Source: Ursus arctos (lineage: Eukaryota > Chordata > Mammalia > Carnivora > Ursidae). From it: a stretch of 64,000 bases of DNA. How positions within the stretch are numbered: the first letter of the stretch is position 1; each line of letters starts with the position of its first letter. Of the stretch, positions 1 to 10,959 are shown in pieces. The notes under the pieces are model-generated. The model was not told the DNA's origin. It did not search any database and saw nothing but the letters and a program-made list of their open reading frames with translations. A program made the position numbers and the translations under genes. The stretch covers positions 53,367,438 through 53,431,437 of the forward strand of contig NW_026622786.1 of the NCBI RefSeq assembly GCF_023065955.2, in the 5' to 3' direction.

Positions 1-140
1 CAAAATTTTTAGGAAATACTAAGAGGAAAAAGCAGTTAGAAATAGTAGTTGAAACTAAAAAGACATAAGGAGTCATGGGAGCCTTGAGTCCCATAATACA
101 TATTGCAGGAAATATATAGCCATATATACATACAGAATCA

Positions 141-165
141 TCTCTCTGTGTGTGAGTGTGTGTGT

Positions 166-198
<33 letters not shown>

Positions 199-199
199 T
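141..199. repeat. (TG)n microsatellite
   Basis: Alternating TG run with two GAG interruptions, directly upstream of a MIR. It is a simple repeat, probably length-polymorphic. Confidence 0.95.
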
Positions 200-211
200 A
201 AGCACATAGCC

Positions 212-650
212 ATATAGCATGGTAGCTAAGAGCATGGGTCTTGGGATCAGAAAACCTGGGTCCGGATCCCAACGATAATGCTTATTACCTATGTCATCTC
301 TGTAAAGCTTAACTTCTCTTGACCTCAGTTTCTTCATCTATACAATACAAACAGTAGTACCCAAAGTTTTTGTGAAAAGGCACTCAGGATAGCACCTACT
401 ACATAGAACCACCAGAGGGATGCCTCGGTGGCTCAGCCGGCTAAGGATTTGTCTTTGGCTCAGGTCATAATCTCAGGGTCCTGGGATTGAGCCCCATGTC
501 AAGCTCTCTGCTCAGTGGGAGTCTGCTTCTCCCTCTCACTCTCCCTCTGCATGCTGTCTTTCTCTTTATCTCTCTCTCTCAAATAAAAATAAAATCTCAA
601 AAATAAATAAAATCTTAAAAAAAAAAAAAGAACCACCCAATAAATAGTGG
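212..650 (+). mobile_element. MIR SINE, split by a CAN-SINE
   Basis: The order 'ggtagctaagagcatggg', 'aacctgggtccggatccc', 'cctcagtttcttcatct' and a 3' end 'caataaatagtggg' follows the recalled MIR consensus in sense orientation. The element is interrupted at 414-628 by a younger SINEC; its 3' tail resumes at 638. Confidence 0.85.
414..628 (+). mobile_element. CAN-SINE (SINEC), full length
   Basis: tRNA-derived head 'tgcctcggtggctcag', internal 'tcctgggattgagcccc', CT-rich region and A-tail with AATAAA-like motifs. The 9-bp TSD 'agaaccacc' is perfect (405-413 and 629-637). It is inserted into a MIR. Confidence 0.95.
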
Positions 651-1140
651 GTATGATTCTGTACACTGAATCTAGGAAGAAGCAAACATCACAAATGAAT
701 GAGGAAAGCCAACAGGAGAGAAAAGAGAGTGAATATATAGAACACATGGCTATAAGAGACATCGGCAAGACCTAGAACTAACTTTCTGGTTCCAATTCCA
801 GTCCGCATGTTCTATTAATAAGAGACCCCTTCCCTTTGTCTTGATATAACTCTAAGGATCAAGTTCAATCATCCATTCTATATAGTGAAGACACTAGTGA
901 CTATGCAGCTATTTGAACTTAAAAAAATGATGAAAAGACTGGCAGGTGGGCCACAGCTGTCCCTAGGAGACTGTAGACCACCATGAAACTTGCCTGATGG
1001 CTTTACCTTCTCATTAGAGTGCTCCTGTACTCCTTGCTTGTGACCAAGGTGGACACCTGTTCATTACTTTTTTCCTCCCCAGAAGTTCCAGCACTTAACG
1101 TGTGACCTTGTAATTGTCCATTTGCAAGTCTGTTTTCTCC
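651..1140. other. No gene seen; unassigned sequence
   Basis: No coding exon, RNA gene or repeat that I can name. Composition is ordinary and AT-leaning. Confidence 0.5.
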
Positions 1141-1226
1141 ATCTTAATGTTTCCCCTTGCGTAGGGGCCATGCTAATCTCCTCTGTACTGTTCCAATTTT
1201 CGTCTATGTGCTGCCAAAGTGAGCAC
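1141..1226 (-). pseudogene. U6 spliceosomal snRNA pseudogene
   Basis: Read on the minus strand from 1226, the sequence begins 'gtgctcactttggcagcac' and continues through the conserved U6 middle, 'gagattagcatggcccct' then 'acgcaagg'. That is the 5' stem-loop and ACAGAGA/AGC region of U6; the ACAGAGA box reads ACAGAGG here. The 3' third, which should carry the internal stem-loop and a U-tract, is hardly recognisable. Several substitutions in the 5' half and the decayed 3' end point to a retrotransposed pseudogene rather than a working pol III gene. I did not find a clear upstream PSE/TATA or a flanking TSD. Confidence 0.85.
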
Positions 1227-1377
1227 TTACTGTTTCTCTAAGTGTGGTCTACAACCACCTACAACAGAATCGCCTATCAGGGACTGTGTTGGCCTCCCTC
1301 ACTGTCACAGAATCTAGCATGATTCCAGACCAGAGTAGAAACTGGAACAAAGAATTGGGGAAAGAGTTTTTTCCCCG

Positions 1378-1582
1378 AAGATTTATCTATTTGAGACAGA
1401 GAGAGAGAGAGCACACGCACATGCATGGGGAAGGGGCAAGTGGAAAGGGAGGGAGAGAATCTCAAAGAGACTCCCCACTGAGCTCAGAGCCAGACTCAGG
1501 CTCAATCCCAGGACGCTGAGATCATGACCCCAGGCAAAACCAAGAGTCTGACGGTCAACAAACAGAGACACCCAGGCACCCC
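1378..1582 (-). mobile_element. CAN-SINE (SINEC), older copy
   Basis: Reverse-complement SINEC: 'agatttatctatttgagaca' at the tail side and 'cacccaggcacccc' at the head. It diverges more than the bear-type copies; TSD not clear. Confidence 0.9.
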
Positions 1583-1599
1583 GAGGGGAAAGATTTTTA

Positions 1600-2250
1600 A
1601 GAAAATCTATAATCATTCACTCTGTGTAAAGAGGGGCACAACCATTTTGTTCCTTGACTGCTAAAAATGAACAGACCAAGATTCCTCATCAAACTGGTTG
1701 CTCTTCTATTTTGGGGAGGTACCAAGACACTTCAGTGATGGACCAGTTCATGGTACTCATTAGCTAAGATTCTCACCACAGAAAAACTCCATGTCAAACT
1801 GCTTTGAGGAACTCTTGGTCAGATTTCCAAAACCATGGCGTGGAGTTTCTAAGCCACCGCAATTCCCCTTTGCATGCTTTCAAGTGGAAACAAAGCCCAA
1901 CTTCACAACAAATTCTCCACCTAATGCTGCTGGCAGGCCTCCCACTCAAAACAATAATTGGCTGCAAACTACACTGAACCCGTGAACTCAGGGAGCTCAG
2001 GAGAATAGGGTAGGTAACTCCAAGGGCAGATTCTAGCACTTGCTCCTTAACTTCCACAGGACTTCAGATCTCAGCAAGTATACTTTATTGCTAAATGAAT
2101 GGAAACGGCTCATTGTCTAGACAGAATCCTAGCATGCAGAGCACCCCTGGTTTTCGTTTTCTTCCAAGTGACTTTAAAAATTGTCAGATTTCCCATTCCC
2201 CTTCAAATGGGGAGCTAGCAAAGACAGAATAATAGTAAGAGATATAAGTC
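1600..2250. other. No gene seen; unassigned sequence
   Basis: Open frames on both strands here (1791-2057) are short, overlap each other and match nothing I know. No splice-site pair or repeat was recognised. Confidence 0.5.
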
Positions 2251-2254
2251 TCGG

Positions 2255-2500
2255 AACCCTACCATGGGTTGGGCACTATATACAGCACAACATATTTCTT
2301 GAGTGCTGAGTATATTCCCATGTTTTTTTGAACTTCAGCTTCAAAACAGAGAAGACAAAATATTATGATTTCATACACAGGGAAACTGAGACTCAGAAAG
2401 GCTAAGTAAGTGGCCCAAGGTTATAGGCTAGTAAGCAGCAGAGCTGGAATGAAAACCCAGCTTGACTCAAATTCTGTTCTTTTGCCTCTCTGTCATGCGT
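2255..2500 (-). mobile_element. MIR SINE
   Basis: Antisense MIR core: 'gggaaactgagactcagaaa', 'taagtggcccaaggttata', 'agcagcagagctgg'. Followed by a poly-A run (2516-2531). Confidence 0.85.
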
Positions 2501-2847
2501 CTTTCTCTAAATGAGAAAAAAAAAAAAAAAAGGAAATAATACCTGGCACCAATAGATCCCTGCCAAAGATACATTCTAATTTCCAAGGGACAATTATTTT
2601 TTCCTGTTAATTTCAGCAAACATTTATTGAGAATTTGCTATGTACTAGTGGTTTCACTAGGGATACAAAGATGAGTAAGATGGGTTGTCCTTAAGAACTT
2701 CATAGTTATTGGGGAAGTCAGAGAATTTTAAAACAGAAAATATCACATTCAGCAAGAGACTCAGGGCCTTTGCACTTGCTGTTCCCTACATACGAAATGT
2801 TCTTCTTCCAGATATCTGCATTTCACTGTCAAGAACTGCGAAAAGTC

Positions 2848-3334
2848 TGAGACTTACCCCATTGGCAAGCCAACAAGTCAGCCTACCCCGATCTCAAGGA
2901 TGCTGGCAGAAGACACGAGGCTGTGGGGTTAGAGACAAAGGGCTTTATTACCCAGCAAGAGCAGTAGCCAGAGGGGGAGCATTTATGCCAGTTCTCCAAG
3001 CCCCAAGTCCCCCTGGCAACAAGGGAAGGGCCAGGAGACACCTGTACCCTTCGGGTTGCACTGAACAAGAGGAACCCCTAGCTTAGGTAACCCAAATCTT
3101 ATTTATAATGAAATGCAAACAAAACTGCCCTTTGCTCCAGAGGGAGATATCTTCAATGTACTGGACAGAGGGAAAATTTTCCCTTTGCTTCAAATAGAGA
3201 CACTATCGCTACCTGACAAAGCTGGTCACTAAACAGACATCATTGAAAATACAATGTGGAATAATAGGGCACTTAGTACCTACTCACAGGGCATACAAAG
3301 ATGCAAGAAATCCATGGACAATTGTCTCCCCACA
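2848..3334 (-). mobile_element. Solo LTR of an endogenous retrovirus (family not identified)
   Basis: A 487-bp block interrupts the L2. It can be bounded as TG...CA. On the minus strand it has a TATA-like TATAAAT (3101-3107) and, about 150 nt further on, a polyadenylation signal AATAAAG (around 2943-2949), followed by a short U5-like segment. This is LTR architecture. No internal retroviral sequence or second LTR is present, so it is a solo LTR. I could not find a matching 4-6 bp TSD, so the exact ends are uncertain. Confidence 0.65.
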
Positions 3335-3526
3335 CCACCTTGTTCTAGTCTGGATTCAAATGGGAGGGGAGGCCTTCCCTCACCATTCCATTTAAGACTG
3401 TAACCCCTATATCCCTCCCTCCAGAACTCCCTATACCTTACCTCTCTATCGTACTTACACCGTCTAACATGGTGTGTGTTTGCTTACTTGCTTTGTTTAT
3501 TTCCAGCTCCATGAAGGTGATGATTT

Positions 3527-3713
3527 CTTTTAAGAATTTATTTATTTATTTAGAGAGAGAGCAGACAGAGAGAGAGAGCACAGGAGAAGAGGGGAGGGGC
3601 AAAGGGAGAAGCAGAATCCCCACTGAGCATGGAGCCCGATGCAGGGCTCGATCCCAGGACCCTGGGATCATGAGCTGAGCCCAAGGGTGGCACCTGAGCC
3701 ACCCAGGTGCCCT
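3527..3713 (-). mobile_element. CAN-SINE (SINEC)
   Basis: Antisense SINEC with the head 'gagccacccaggtgcc'. The 11-bp TSD 'ggtgatgattt' is perfect (3516-3526 and 3714-3724). Inserted in an L2. Confidence 0.95.
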
Positions 3714-3814
3714 GGTGATGATTTTTTTTTTTTTTGTCAACATATCCTTCGTGTCTGAAATAATACCAGGCACATAGTAAGTACTCAAGAAATAGTTACC
3801 GAATTAATGAATAT

Positions 3815-4245
3815 AATATGGAATGCTCTAGAGAAAGAGGTTATACATCAGGTACAATGGAAGGAACATTTAATCTAACCTAGAAGGGAAGTCAGAGTAG
3901 GCTCCCTGGAGGTGATGTTGCCTGAGAAGTGTCACCAAGGATAGGTAGAGGTACTCAGGCCAAAAGAAAACATCCCTGGAAGAGAGAAAAGCATGTAAAA
4001 TGTACAAAGACCAAAACAAAATATAAAGAAAGGAACTAGAAGTTGGGGATTTCTATAGCAGTAGGTGGGAAGGGGCAGTGGACAGTGCTGTTGGTGAAGA
4101 CAGAGGCCTTGGTCCTGGCCAAGGATTGGGATAGTCTCCTGTGAGGGATGGGGAGCTACAAAAGGTTTTCAGGTAGAGAAGTCACATTTTAGAAAGATTA
4201 CACTGTAGTTGCATGGAGGATGGAGTTGAGGCAGGGGCACTTCAC
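3815..4245 (-). mobile_element. L2 LINE fragment
   Basis: Antisense L2: 'aggctccctggaggtgatgt', then 'gttttcaggtagagaagtca' and 'gaaagattacactgtagttg', matching the order of the L2 3' region in reverse. Fully decayed. Confidence 0.7.
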
Positions 4246-4249
4246 TCAG

Positions 4250-4830
4250 ATTCACTGACTGAACTAAATAGCAACTCGAAAGTATCTAAATATTTTTAAT
4301 TAGGATGTCGAAATTTCTTAAGGAAAAGTGTGATATAGGTTTTTAGTTTAAAAAACAAGACAAAAAGAATATCCGAAGCTTTAACAGGATTCCTCACGGC
4401 TTTTTAAAAACATAATAATAATAATTTAAACTTATGGGAACAAAGAGCAAGAGTTGACTCTCCGCTAGTCATTTGTGTATACTGAAATCAGATGACTTTC
4501 TTTCCATGGGCTTGGTGATGCTCTGACTGGACATAATAAGCAGTACGGTTCTTTTCGTCTTACCAAAAGTTTAAATTTTTTCTAGAAACTATTTAAGAGT
4601 AATAGAATTATGTATAAACCAAATCAAAATAACTGTAGGGTGAGCATCTACTAGATGCAACGGACTGCACTAGTGCACTGAGTTTATACTCTGGCCAGGA
4701 AGGCAAGACTTGGAAATATACAAAGTGAAATAGCAATGAGAGGTTTAAACCACAGATCAAGGCTACAGTAGAAGAAATGAGTTACACAAACACAGTAGTT
4801 TGCATAGTGAAGAGATGACTATATATGGAA
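4250..4830. other. No gene seen; unassigned sequence
   Basis: AT-rich stretch with no recognisable gene or repeat. Confidence 0.5.
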
Positions 4831-4834
4831 ATGA

Positions 4835-4930
4835 TATTAATAGCTAACACTTTTGTGTGCTTACAAAGTTCTAAGCGTTATGCTCTGTGTTTTAAATGGA
4901 ATTTTCTCATTTAATCCCTAAAGCTATGAA
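4835..4930 (-). mobile_element. MIR fragment
   Basis: 'aatagctaacacttttgtgt', then 'tctcatttaatccctaaagc'. This is the antisense MIR 3' half only. Confidence 0.65.
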
Positions 4931-4931
4931 A

Positions 4932-5180
4932 CACAATAATAACAGCTAACATTTGAGCTCTCACTAGGTTCCGGGCACTATTGTGTTTTTAATGGATTAC
5001 TTTATTTTATTCTTGCAAAGACCCTACTTAGGAGGTATAATCATCCCCATATGACAGATTAGGAAACTGAGGTTTAGCAAGATTGGGTACTCTGACAAAT
5101 GTTTCACCAGTATTATATGATGGTGTCATTATTTAAATCCAGGCCATCACTCCTAATTACAGTGCTCTCTTGCCTCAACA
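4932..5180 (-). mobile_element. MIR SINE
   Basis: 'aacagctaacatttgagctc', 'gacagattaggaaactgagg', 'atttaaatccaggccatcac'. Near-complete antisense MIR directly next to the previous fragment in the same orientation. Confidence 0.85.
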
Positions 5181-5399
5181 TACCAGGTACATATTATTAT
5201 CAAATCCATTTTGCCATGGAGGAAACTAATGTCAGAAAAGTGGAGCTATGAACACGTGTCTGCACAAAAGCCAAAACACAGGAACTTAACGATAACACAT
5301 CTTGAATGATCAGAATCAATGTCATCCAGCTGCCTTGCACTTGGATTACTATATGAGTAACCTAGTGGTAAATGGAGCAAACCAGATTCAGATTTTTAA

Positions 5400-5560
5400 A
5401 ATCTTTATCCTTCACTCATGCCAGGCACTTTGGTACATGCTAGAGAGCAAGGATGTGACAGGCACATCCCATACTCTTACGAGTTAACAGCCTGCTGGCA
5501 AAGACAGATACCGAACTAGCAACTGCAAGAAAAAGTGACTGCAAGCGAGGAATTTCACAA
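5400..5560 (-). mobile_element. L2 fragment
   Basis: 'tgccaggcactttggtacat', then 'gagttaacagcctgctggca'. This resembles the antisense L2 3' end but is weakly preserved. Confidence 0.5.
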
Positions 5561-6229
5561 AGGGCAGACACTTTCAGATCGGTGCTCCTTTAGTACTCAA
5601 GTCCTCCCAAATTCTAGAGAATTTTAGGATGCCTACCAGAGTGGATGCATTACTGAGCATTTTACCCTATAGCCTCAGGGGCCAGGACTAGGGGAAAGAA
5701 AGGAACATACCTATTTGTATTTTATCCCCCTCTCAAATGCCCAAAAGAGCCCTTGCTAGCACTGTACTCAAAACTTGGCAATGGAAGCCTCGAAAACAAG
5801 CTCGAAGACCTCTCATTTCACCTGCCCCCAGTCCCTCTAGTTTCCCCTGATCCATGTAAGTCCACTCTTGACCCCAGACTCCCACCTTCAGGGTCCCAGA
5901 GTTTGCCATGTACGGTGGACCCACTATTTCCGGGTGTCACCTCAGCCACATTTGGATTATTCACTCTCTGGCACTAGGGTATCTTAAAGTTGGGTATCCT
6001 TGCCCTGAGCTCACAGCACTGACTGACTGGGCAGACCTGCTTCCTGCCTGACCTCAGGGGAGAGGATCACACATGTACAACCACGGGTGTCAAGGTTGAA
6101 ATGAAAAAGTCATCCTTGACGTCTTCTTTTAATCTGGTTAAATCATTTCCTTTCTCCAACGTTTGTTTATCAATGATCCCACATGAGCTTCGGGATGAAA
6201 TGGAAATTTTTAGCACACAAGGACTTGCG
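5561..6229. other. No gene seen; possible decayed L2 at the right end
   Basis: Short frames on both strands (5733-5977) are overlapping and unrecognised. 6100-6229 may extend the L2 that follows. Confidence 0.45.
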
Positions 6230-6715
6230 TGATACGGACCCGGACGTATCTCCCTGCTTCCCCCACTCCCTGCTTCCCCTACTGCCTGCACACCCCTACA
6301 CCCACAGCCAGAACAAGCCACTGGAATCTCTGACTACAATCCCTCACTGTCTACCTTTCTGGAAATACCTTTGTTCTTTTGATTTCATCTGCTTGGAATA
6401 TCTTTCCTTACCTTTCCACCTGGCTAAGGCTTTCTTACTTTTGGAGATTCGGTTGGAACCATCTCCCCCCTAGGAAACCTGTCTGATCACTCTGCCCTCT
6501 ACCCTAGATTGAGGGAGATGCCTCTTCTTGGTGTTCCTTCAGCCTGTCAGTGATCACCTTTGTCACTCCACATCACAACCGTTAGCTCTGGACGGTCTTA
6601 GAGGGCAGTTGCTTCCTTGATGGGGAAAGCAACTTGCTTTTAGCCTTTTCTTACCTCTCAGCAGCCAATGGCACGTGGTGGGGAGTTAACGAACATTTAT
6701 TGAATTAATGAACAC
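6230..6715 (+). mobile_element. L2 LINE 3' end
   Basis: Sense L2-like order: 'ctgcttggaatatctttcct', 'aaacctgtctgatcactctg', ending 'acatttattgaattaatgaa'. The open frame across it (6183-6473) is not a gene. Confidence 0.65.
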
Positions 6716-7074
6716 TTGGATCTATCACTTTTCTACTTAGCCTTCTTACTGATTTGGAAACTATGTGGTGTTTGCAGAAATGTCACATTCTTATACGAAC
6801 CAGGCAAATACTATAAATGCATTAACTGGCCATGTGGGACATGTGTCCTGTCTTAAGTGACCTCTGGTTTAGGCACATGAGCTCTTTGGAGATGAAGAAG
6901 AAACCTTGGCAGATTATCTACTTTCTCCTTCTGCCAATAGATGAACGTGTATCTTTTTTTCATATTTCTAAATAAATAGGTTTCACAACTTTCTCTGAAA
7001 GTACTGTGTCAGTAAGATTAATATTAAAAAATATATTAAACATCAAATTTACCTTCATCCTTCCTATTGAGTTC

Positions 7075-7175
7075 TCTGCCGCGTTTGTCTGCCCATCACT
7101 GTGAGAGCAGAAACACTATTGCTCGCATGTTCTGTTTACCACTTAGCACATGGTGGGTGTTTAATTAGTGTTAAA
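7075..7175 (+). mobile_element. L2 3' terminus fragment
   Basis: 'gtgagagcagaaacactatt' and 'acttagcacatggtgggtgt' fit the last ~90 nt of L2. Confidence 0.55.
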
Positions 7176-7383
7176 AGAGTAATCATCATATACAGAAGGT
7201 GAAAGAAAAAGTTATGTATTTTTAATGAAAGAGAGTGACAATTATTTTCCTTTTGAAAATATGTTCAACCTCAATGTGATTTCTTATTTATATAACCTTG
7301 TCTTTTCCATGCCACATCAGCAACAGGAAAAAAGAAAGTTTATGTGATAGCCACAAACTATTTAGCTCACATCTTCTCTTTTG

Positions 7384-7480
7384 GTCATTCACTCATTCAT
7401 TCATTCAAAAAATAATCTAGGCCCACTCGGTGCCAGGCACTGTGGGTATTATTCCAATTCTACTTGAATCCTGAGAATTG
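7384..7480 (-). mobile_element. L2 3' terminus fragment
   Basis: Begins with the TCATTCA repeats typical of the reversed L2 end, then 'tcggtgccaggcactgtggg'. Confidence 0.65.
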
Positions 7481-7489
7481 CTTTAACTT

Positions 7490-8010
7490 CACTCCTCGAT
7501 TTCCTTCTGAGACATCCAAATGGTAGCTGTTTGCCAGAATGAGGCTCTGAGTGTGGAGAACAAGCTTGTTGTATGGCACTGGCTTTGGAAACCCAGATCT
7601 TGATGAAGGTCTTCCCTCACCAGGTCCCAAAGCCCTCCTTGGAGGATTCCAAGTGCTGAAACTTGCTGCCTCTTTTTGTGGGTGACGACCTGCTGCTGGT
7701 CAGTAAAGAGCCCAAGGACAAGTTCCAGATGGTTCCAGATAGTTCTGCTGTTCTCTACCATTCCTCATTGCTGGTTGATATCCCATTCCCGGGCCAGGTT
7801 GCATCTGCTGCTATGAACCAGAGGGGCTTTGCCGTGAATTTAGCAACTGCTTCCACATCAGAATGAAAATTGGCTGGAAACAGTGCACCATCACACCGCT
7901 GCCCTCCCACATACTCTGCCTATGGGCTCCAGTGCTCAGAGCTACACCCAAAGCCCTGAGCTCTTTATAGGTGTCACATGCTCTGCCAGACTGTTGACAC
8001 TCATCTTCAG
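7490..8010. other. No convincing gene; unassigned
   Basis: Frames of 60-90 codons occur on both strands (7489-7761 minus; 7663-7866 plus). They overlap, match no family I recognise and lack clear splice signals. Composition is slightly GC-richer than the surroundings. I do not call an exon. Confidence 0.4.
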
Positions 8011-8014
8011 TCAG

Positions 8015-8150
8015 TCTTTCCAAAAATTTAATGAGAGATACACTGTTATTATCCTTATTTTATAGACGAGAAAACTACTTGACAAAGCAGTACTCACACA
8101 CAGACTGTCAGGGTCCAGGCACTAAACATGTCATCACTAAACTTCCAAGA
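8015..8150 (-). mobile_element. MIR fragment
   Basis: 'attatccttattttatagac' and 'gagaaaactacttgacaaag' correspond to the antisense MIR core. Confidence 0.65.
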
Positions 8151-8227
8151 GTCACTCTCTGAGCGAGATGGCTCTTTCAGCCAATAGTAACAGTCAATAG
8201 TAACAGTAAGAGCAGACAATAGTCATC

Positions 8228-8970
8228 ATGAGTCTATGTGGTAGACTCCTGGTTGTCCCTGACTATTGAAGCTCTCCTTGCTTTTGTAATAATAAAATCC
8301 TTAGTGTTAGCTGGGTGAGAAAGGTACATTTTCCAGTGTTTCTTGTGATTCTCTACAGCCATGTGACAGTTCTGGCCAATGGGATGAAACCAAAGTGGAG
8401 CAGGAAATTTTTAAAAATGCTTTCAACTTTGTTGACAGTATCCTACATAAGAAATACATTTTATGTTATATAATGTTGTGTTTTGTTTTCCTGTGTTATC
8501 TATATCACCCAGACACTCATATATATTTCTGAGACAAAAGTTTGAAGTAAGAAATCCTTAACCTTTACTGTGTAGTAAACACTTTGATATCATCTATTCT
8601 ATTTCGTTTTTAAAGTTATCCATTATATTGATTTTTATGACCCATTAGTGAGTCATGACCCACAGTTCAAAAAACCATTGCTCCACAGACAATGTATCTG
8701 TGCCTCTCTTTCCCTTTTTGTTTGTCCATTCTACCGTCCTGAGGCCTGAAACACAGATGCCTCCACTTTAGACCACGAGATCAAGGCCACACGCAAAGGA
8801 GTATCAAGATGAAAGACTGCTGGGTCTCTGATGTTATAAAATGTCATAAGAGCCCTAAATTACCTACATGGGCTTTTACGTGAGAGAGACACGAGCTCCT
8901 ATCCTATTTAAGCCACCGTTACTTTGAATCTTTTATCCCTCATGGCCAAAACGAATCCTAACTGATTGTG
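8228..8970 (+). mobile_element. Ancient LTR-like repeat (probably MaLR/MLT1), interrupted
   Basis: Contains the core 'gccatgtgacagttctggcc' followed by AATGGGATG, and a 3' end resembling MaLR LTRs: 'cctatttaagccaccgttac' then 'aatcctaactgattg'. The middle, about 8425-8695 ('cccattagtgagtcatgacc' then an A-run), looks like a separate hAT-type DNA transposon remnant. Family assignment is by recall and tentative. Confidence 0.45.
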
Positions 8971-8989
8971 GTAATGAATTGAGTGTTGG

Positions 8990-9420
8990 CTTTCAGCCTC
9001 ATTTCTCTCTGTCTCCCTGCTTTGCTTTTCATTACAAAGGGACTGGGTTCAGACAGTGGGGCATGCTGGTGAGGGACAAGAGGGCAGAGGGAAAATAAGC
9101 CAAGGTATTTCTGCTCAGGCTTTCTGCCTTAGATGGCATCTTCTCCAGCAACAGCTGTGCCTCCTCCATAGTTCCAGTTCCTGCTGGACGTGGTTTTGTC
9201 TTCTGTTGGGTGACCTCAGCTCTTGGTCTCCGGTAACACTGTCCTTTCTCGTTATCTCTGAGGCTGCTCCCTACGGTGGTCGATCTCTGTATTTCCTCAC
9301 CTTCCCTCTTTGGCTTGCAGTTCTTCCACTCCCCATTTAACTAAGTCTCTGCACTAAATCTCAGTTCTAAGGACCTGAAATAGCTGCACTTTCCCTGACC
9401 GGCCCCTGACTCGCACACTA
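8990..9420 (+). mobile_element. Ancient interspersed repeat, LTR-like 3' end
   Basis: 'tagttccagttcctgctgga', 'tctctgaggctgctccctac' and the end 'gacCGGCCCCTGACTCGCACA' resemble an ancient LTR family whose 3' end reads CCTGACTGATACA. The open frame 9056-9340 within it is not a gene. Confidence 0.4.
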
Positions 9421-9424
9421 ACAT

Positions 9425-9615
9425 AGCATACAAAGTACTTTAGGTAAAATTTCCCACTTCCCCCTCATCCTGTAAGATAGGCACTGTTCACCCCTCCCAC
9501 GCACCCCACCCCTCACTGTCCCCTTGCAAATGATGAAACTAGGCCCAGAAACATTATATGACCTGCCAAGATCACATGGTAAGTGGAGGGGTGTCCAAGC
9601 CCAAAGCCACTACCT
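9425..9615 (-). mobile_element. MIR SINE fragment
   Basis: 'gatgaaactaggcccagaaa' and 'acctgccaagatcacatggt', then 'aagtggagg'. Antisense MIR core. Confidence 0.75.
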
Positions 9616-9914
9616 ACATATCCAACATTCGAGGAACTTAATATTCTTTTGGATTTTTCTGACTTTCAAAAAGTAATCACATCGTAGCATGTAAGTTTTC
9701 AAAGGTCTAGACACAAAAGCTATTTGTATGACATCACTCCATCGTACCCAAGCAGGTGGTCTCCATTCTCCAAGCACCTCCCCAAGGCAGGCCAATGTCC
9801 TTTAACTTCTCTCTGTTTTAGAAAAAGGTTCCAGCCTTCCTCAAAGTCGCTTCCCAGCCCAGGTTAGGGGAGGGCTCTCTGTCACCTTCACATCAAAGTC
9901 TTAATTACTATTCA

Positions 9915-10480
9915 AGGGCTGCATTTACTCATTCATAAAATGTTTATTGAGTGCTTAGTATATGCCTAAGGGCTAGGGTCTGGGGCAGAGCGAACGTGAA
10001 TGAGACTCTGAATGAGACTCAGTTCCTGGCTTAAAGAGCTCATTGTCTAGGAGGAGAGACAGGTATATAAAATAATGAAAGCAGGGGCGCCTGGGTGGCA
10101 CAGCGGTTAAGCGTCTGCCTTCGGCTCAGGGCGTGATCCCGGTGTTATGGGATCGAGCCCCACATCAGGCTCCTCCGCTGGGAGCCTGCTTCCTCCTCTC
10201 CCACTTCCCCTGCTGTGTTCCCTCTCTCGCTGGCTGTCTCTATCTCTGTCAAATAAATAAATAAAATCTTTAAAAAAAAAAATAATGAAAGCAGACACAT
10301 AAGAAATTTTTAAATGAAATCCAGCACAATAGCAGCATAGTGGAGGTGTGGATCTTGAGCTCGTTCTTGAAGAATAAGTAGGAGTTTGAGAGGTGAAAGA
10401 GGTTGAAGGAGCATTTCGGGCTGAAGGAACCAACATAGGCAGAGGTTCAAAAGCATGAATCATTTCATGTGCTTCAAATG
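9915..10480 (-). mobile_element. L2 fragment, split by a SINE
   Basis: Antisense L2: 'tcattcataaaatgtttatt', 'aaagagctcattgtctagga', resuming after the SINE with 'gctgaaggaaccaacatagg' and 'cagaggttcaaaagcatgaa'. Confidence 0.75.
10085..10280 (+). mobile_element. CAN-SINE (SINEC), bear-type, full length
   Basis: Head 'gggtggcacagcggttaag', middle 'gggcgtgatcccggtgttat', tail AAATAAATAAATAAAATC plus poly-A. The 14-bp TSD 'aataatgaaagcag' is perfect (10071-10084 and 10281-10294). Confidence 0.95.
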
Positions 10481-10715
10481 TGTGTATGTAGCCTACACTT
10501 TAATATGAACCTAGGTATTTTATATTTGCCTAAGTGTATGTATGTATGTATACATGTGTGTGTGTAATTTATATTTATATTTACCTACGGTCTACACACA
10601 CACTACACACCTGTTATTTTATATAAACATTATATATATTATGTGCTTGCATATAAATATATACAGACATGTATACGTTTAATATTTGTACTATATATGT
10701 AAGTATAGACATATC
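10473..10715. repeat. AT/TG-rich low-complexity region
   Basis: TATG, TG and TA short repeats with 'acacacacactacacacc' in the middle. No gene. Confidence 0.7.
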
Positions 10716-10959
10716 TTTTTTTTCTTTTCCTTTTTGCCATTATATTAACCTAACACTGCATTAAAGATAAAGACAAACAGAAGAATTAATGCATTATTAA
10801 AATAAGGAAATCTAACTGCCTGGATTATATCTGTAACTGTATTCACCGCAATACAAATACCCAAGGAAAAACTATTGAAATACAAACCACAGACACATAG
10901 CTTTGTACAAGGACATTCCTTCATAGGGAAAAGCTTAAATGGATCTTGTAGGCTCAAGT

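Larger units (their letters stand above)
2745..3812 (+). mobile_element. L2 LINE 3' end, split by an LTR and a SINE
   Basis: L2 segments occur at 2745-2847 ('agggcctttgcacttgctgt'), 3335-3515 ('ggccttccctcacc', then 'ccagctccatgaagg') and 3725-3812 ('ggcacatagtaagtactcaa', the L2 3' terminus). They are in order and are one element broken first by the LTR at 2848-3334 and later by the SINEC at 3527-3713. No coding capacity. Confidence 0.8.

Noticed and set aside
7489..7866. Possible exon on either strand
   Set aside because: Frames overlap on opposite strands, no family recognised, no paired splice sites that I can support.
10107..10463. 118-codon minus frame
   Set aside because: It runs through an antisense SINEC body and L2; the same peptide flavour recurs in every such SINE copy.
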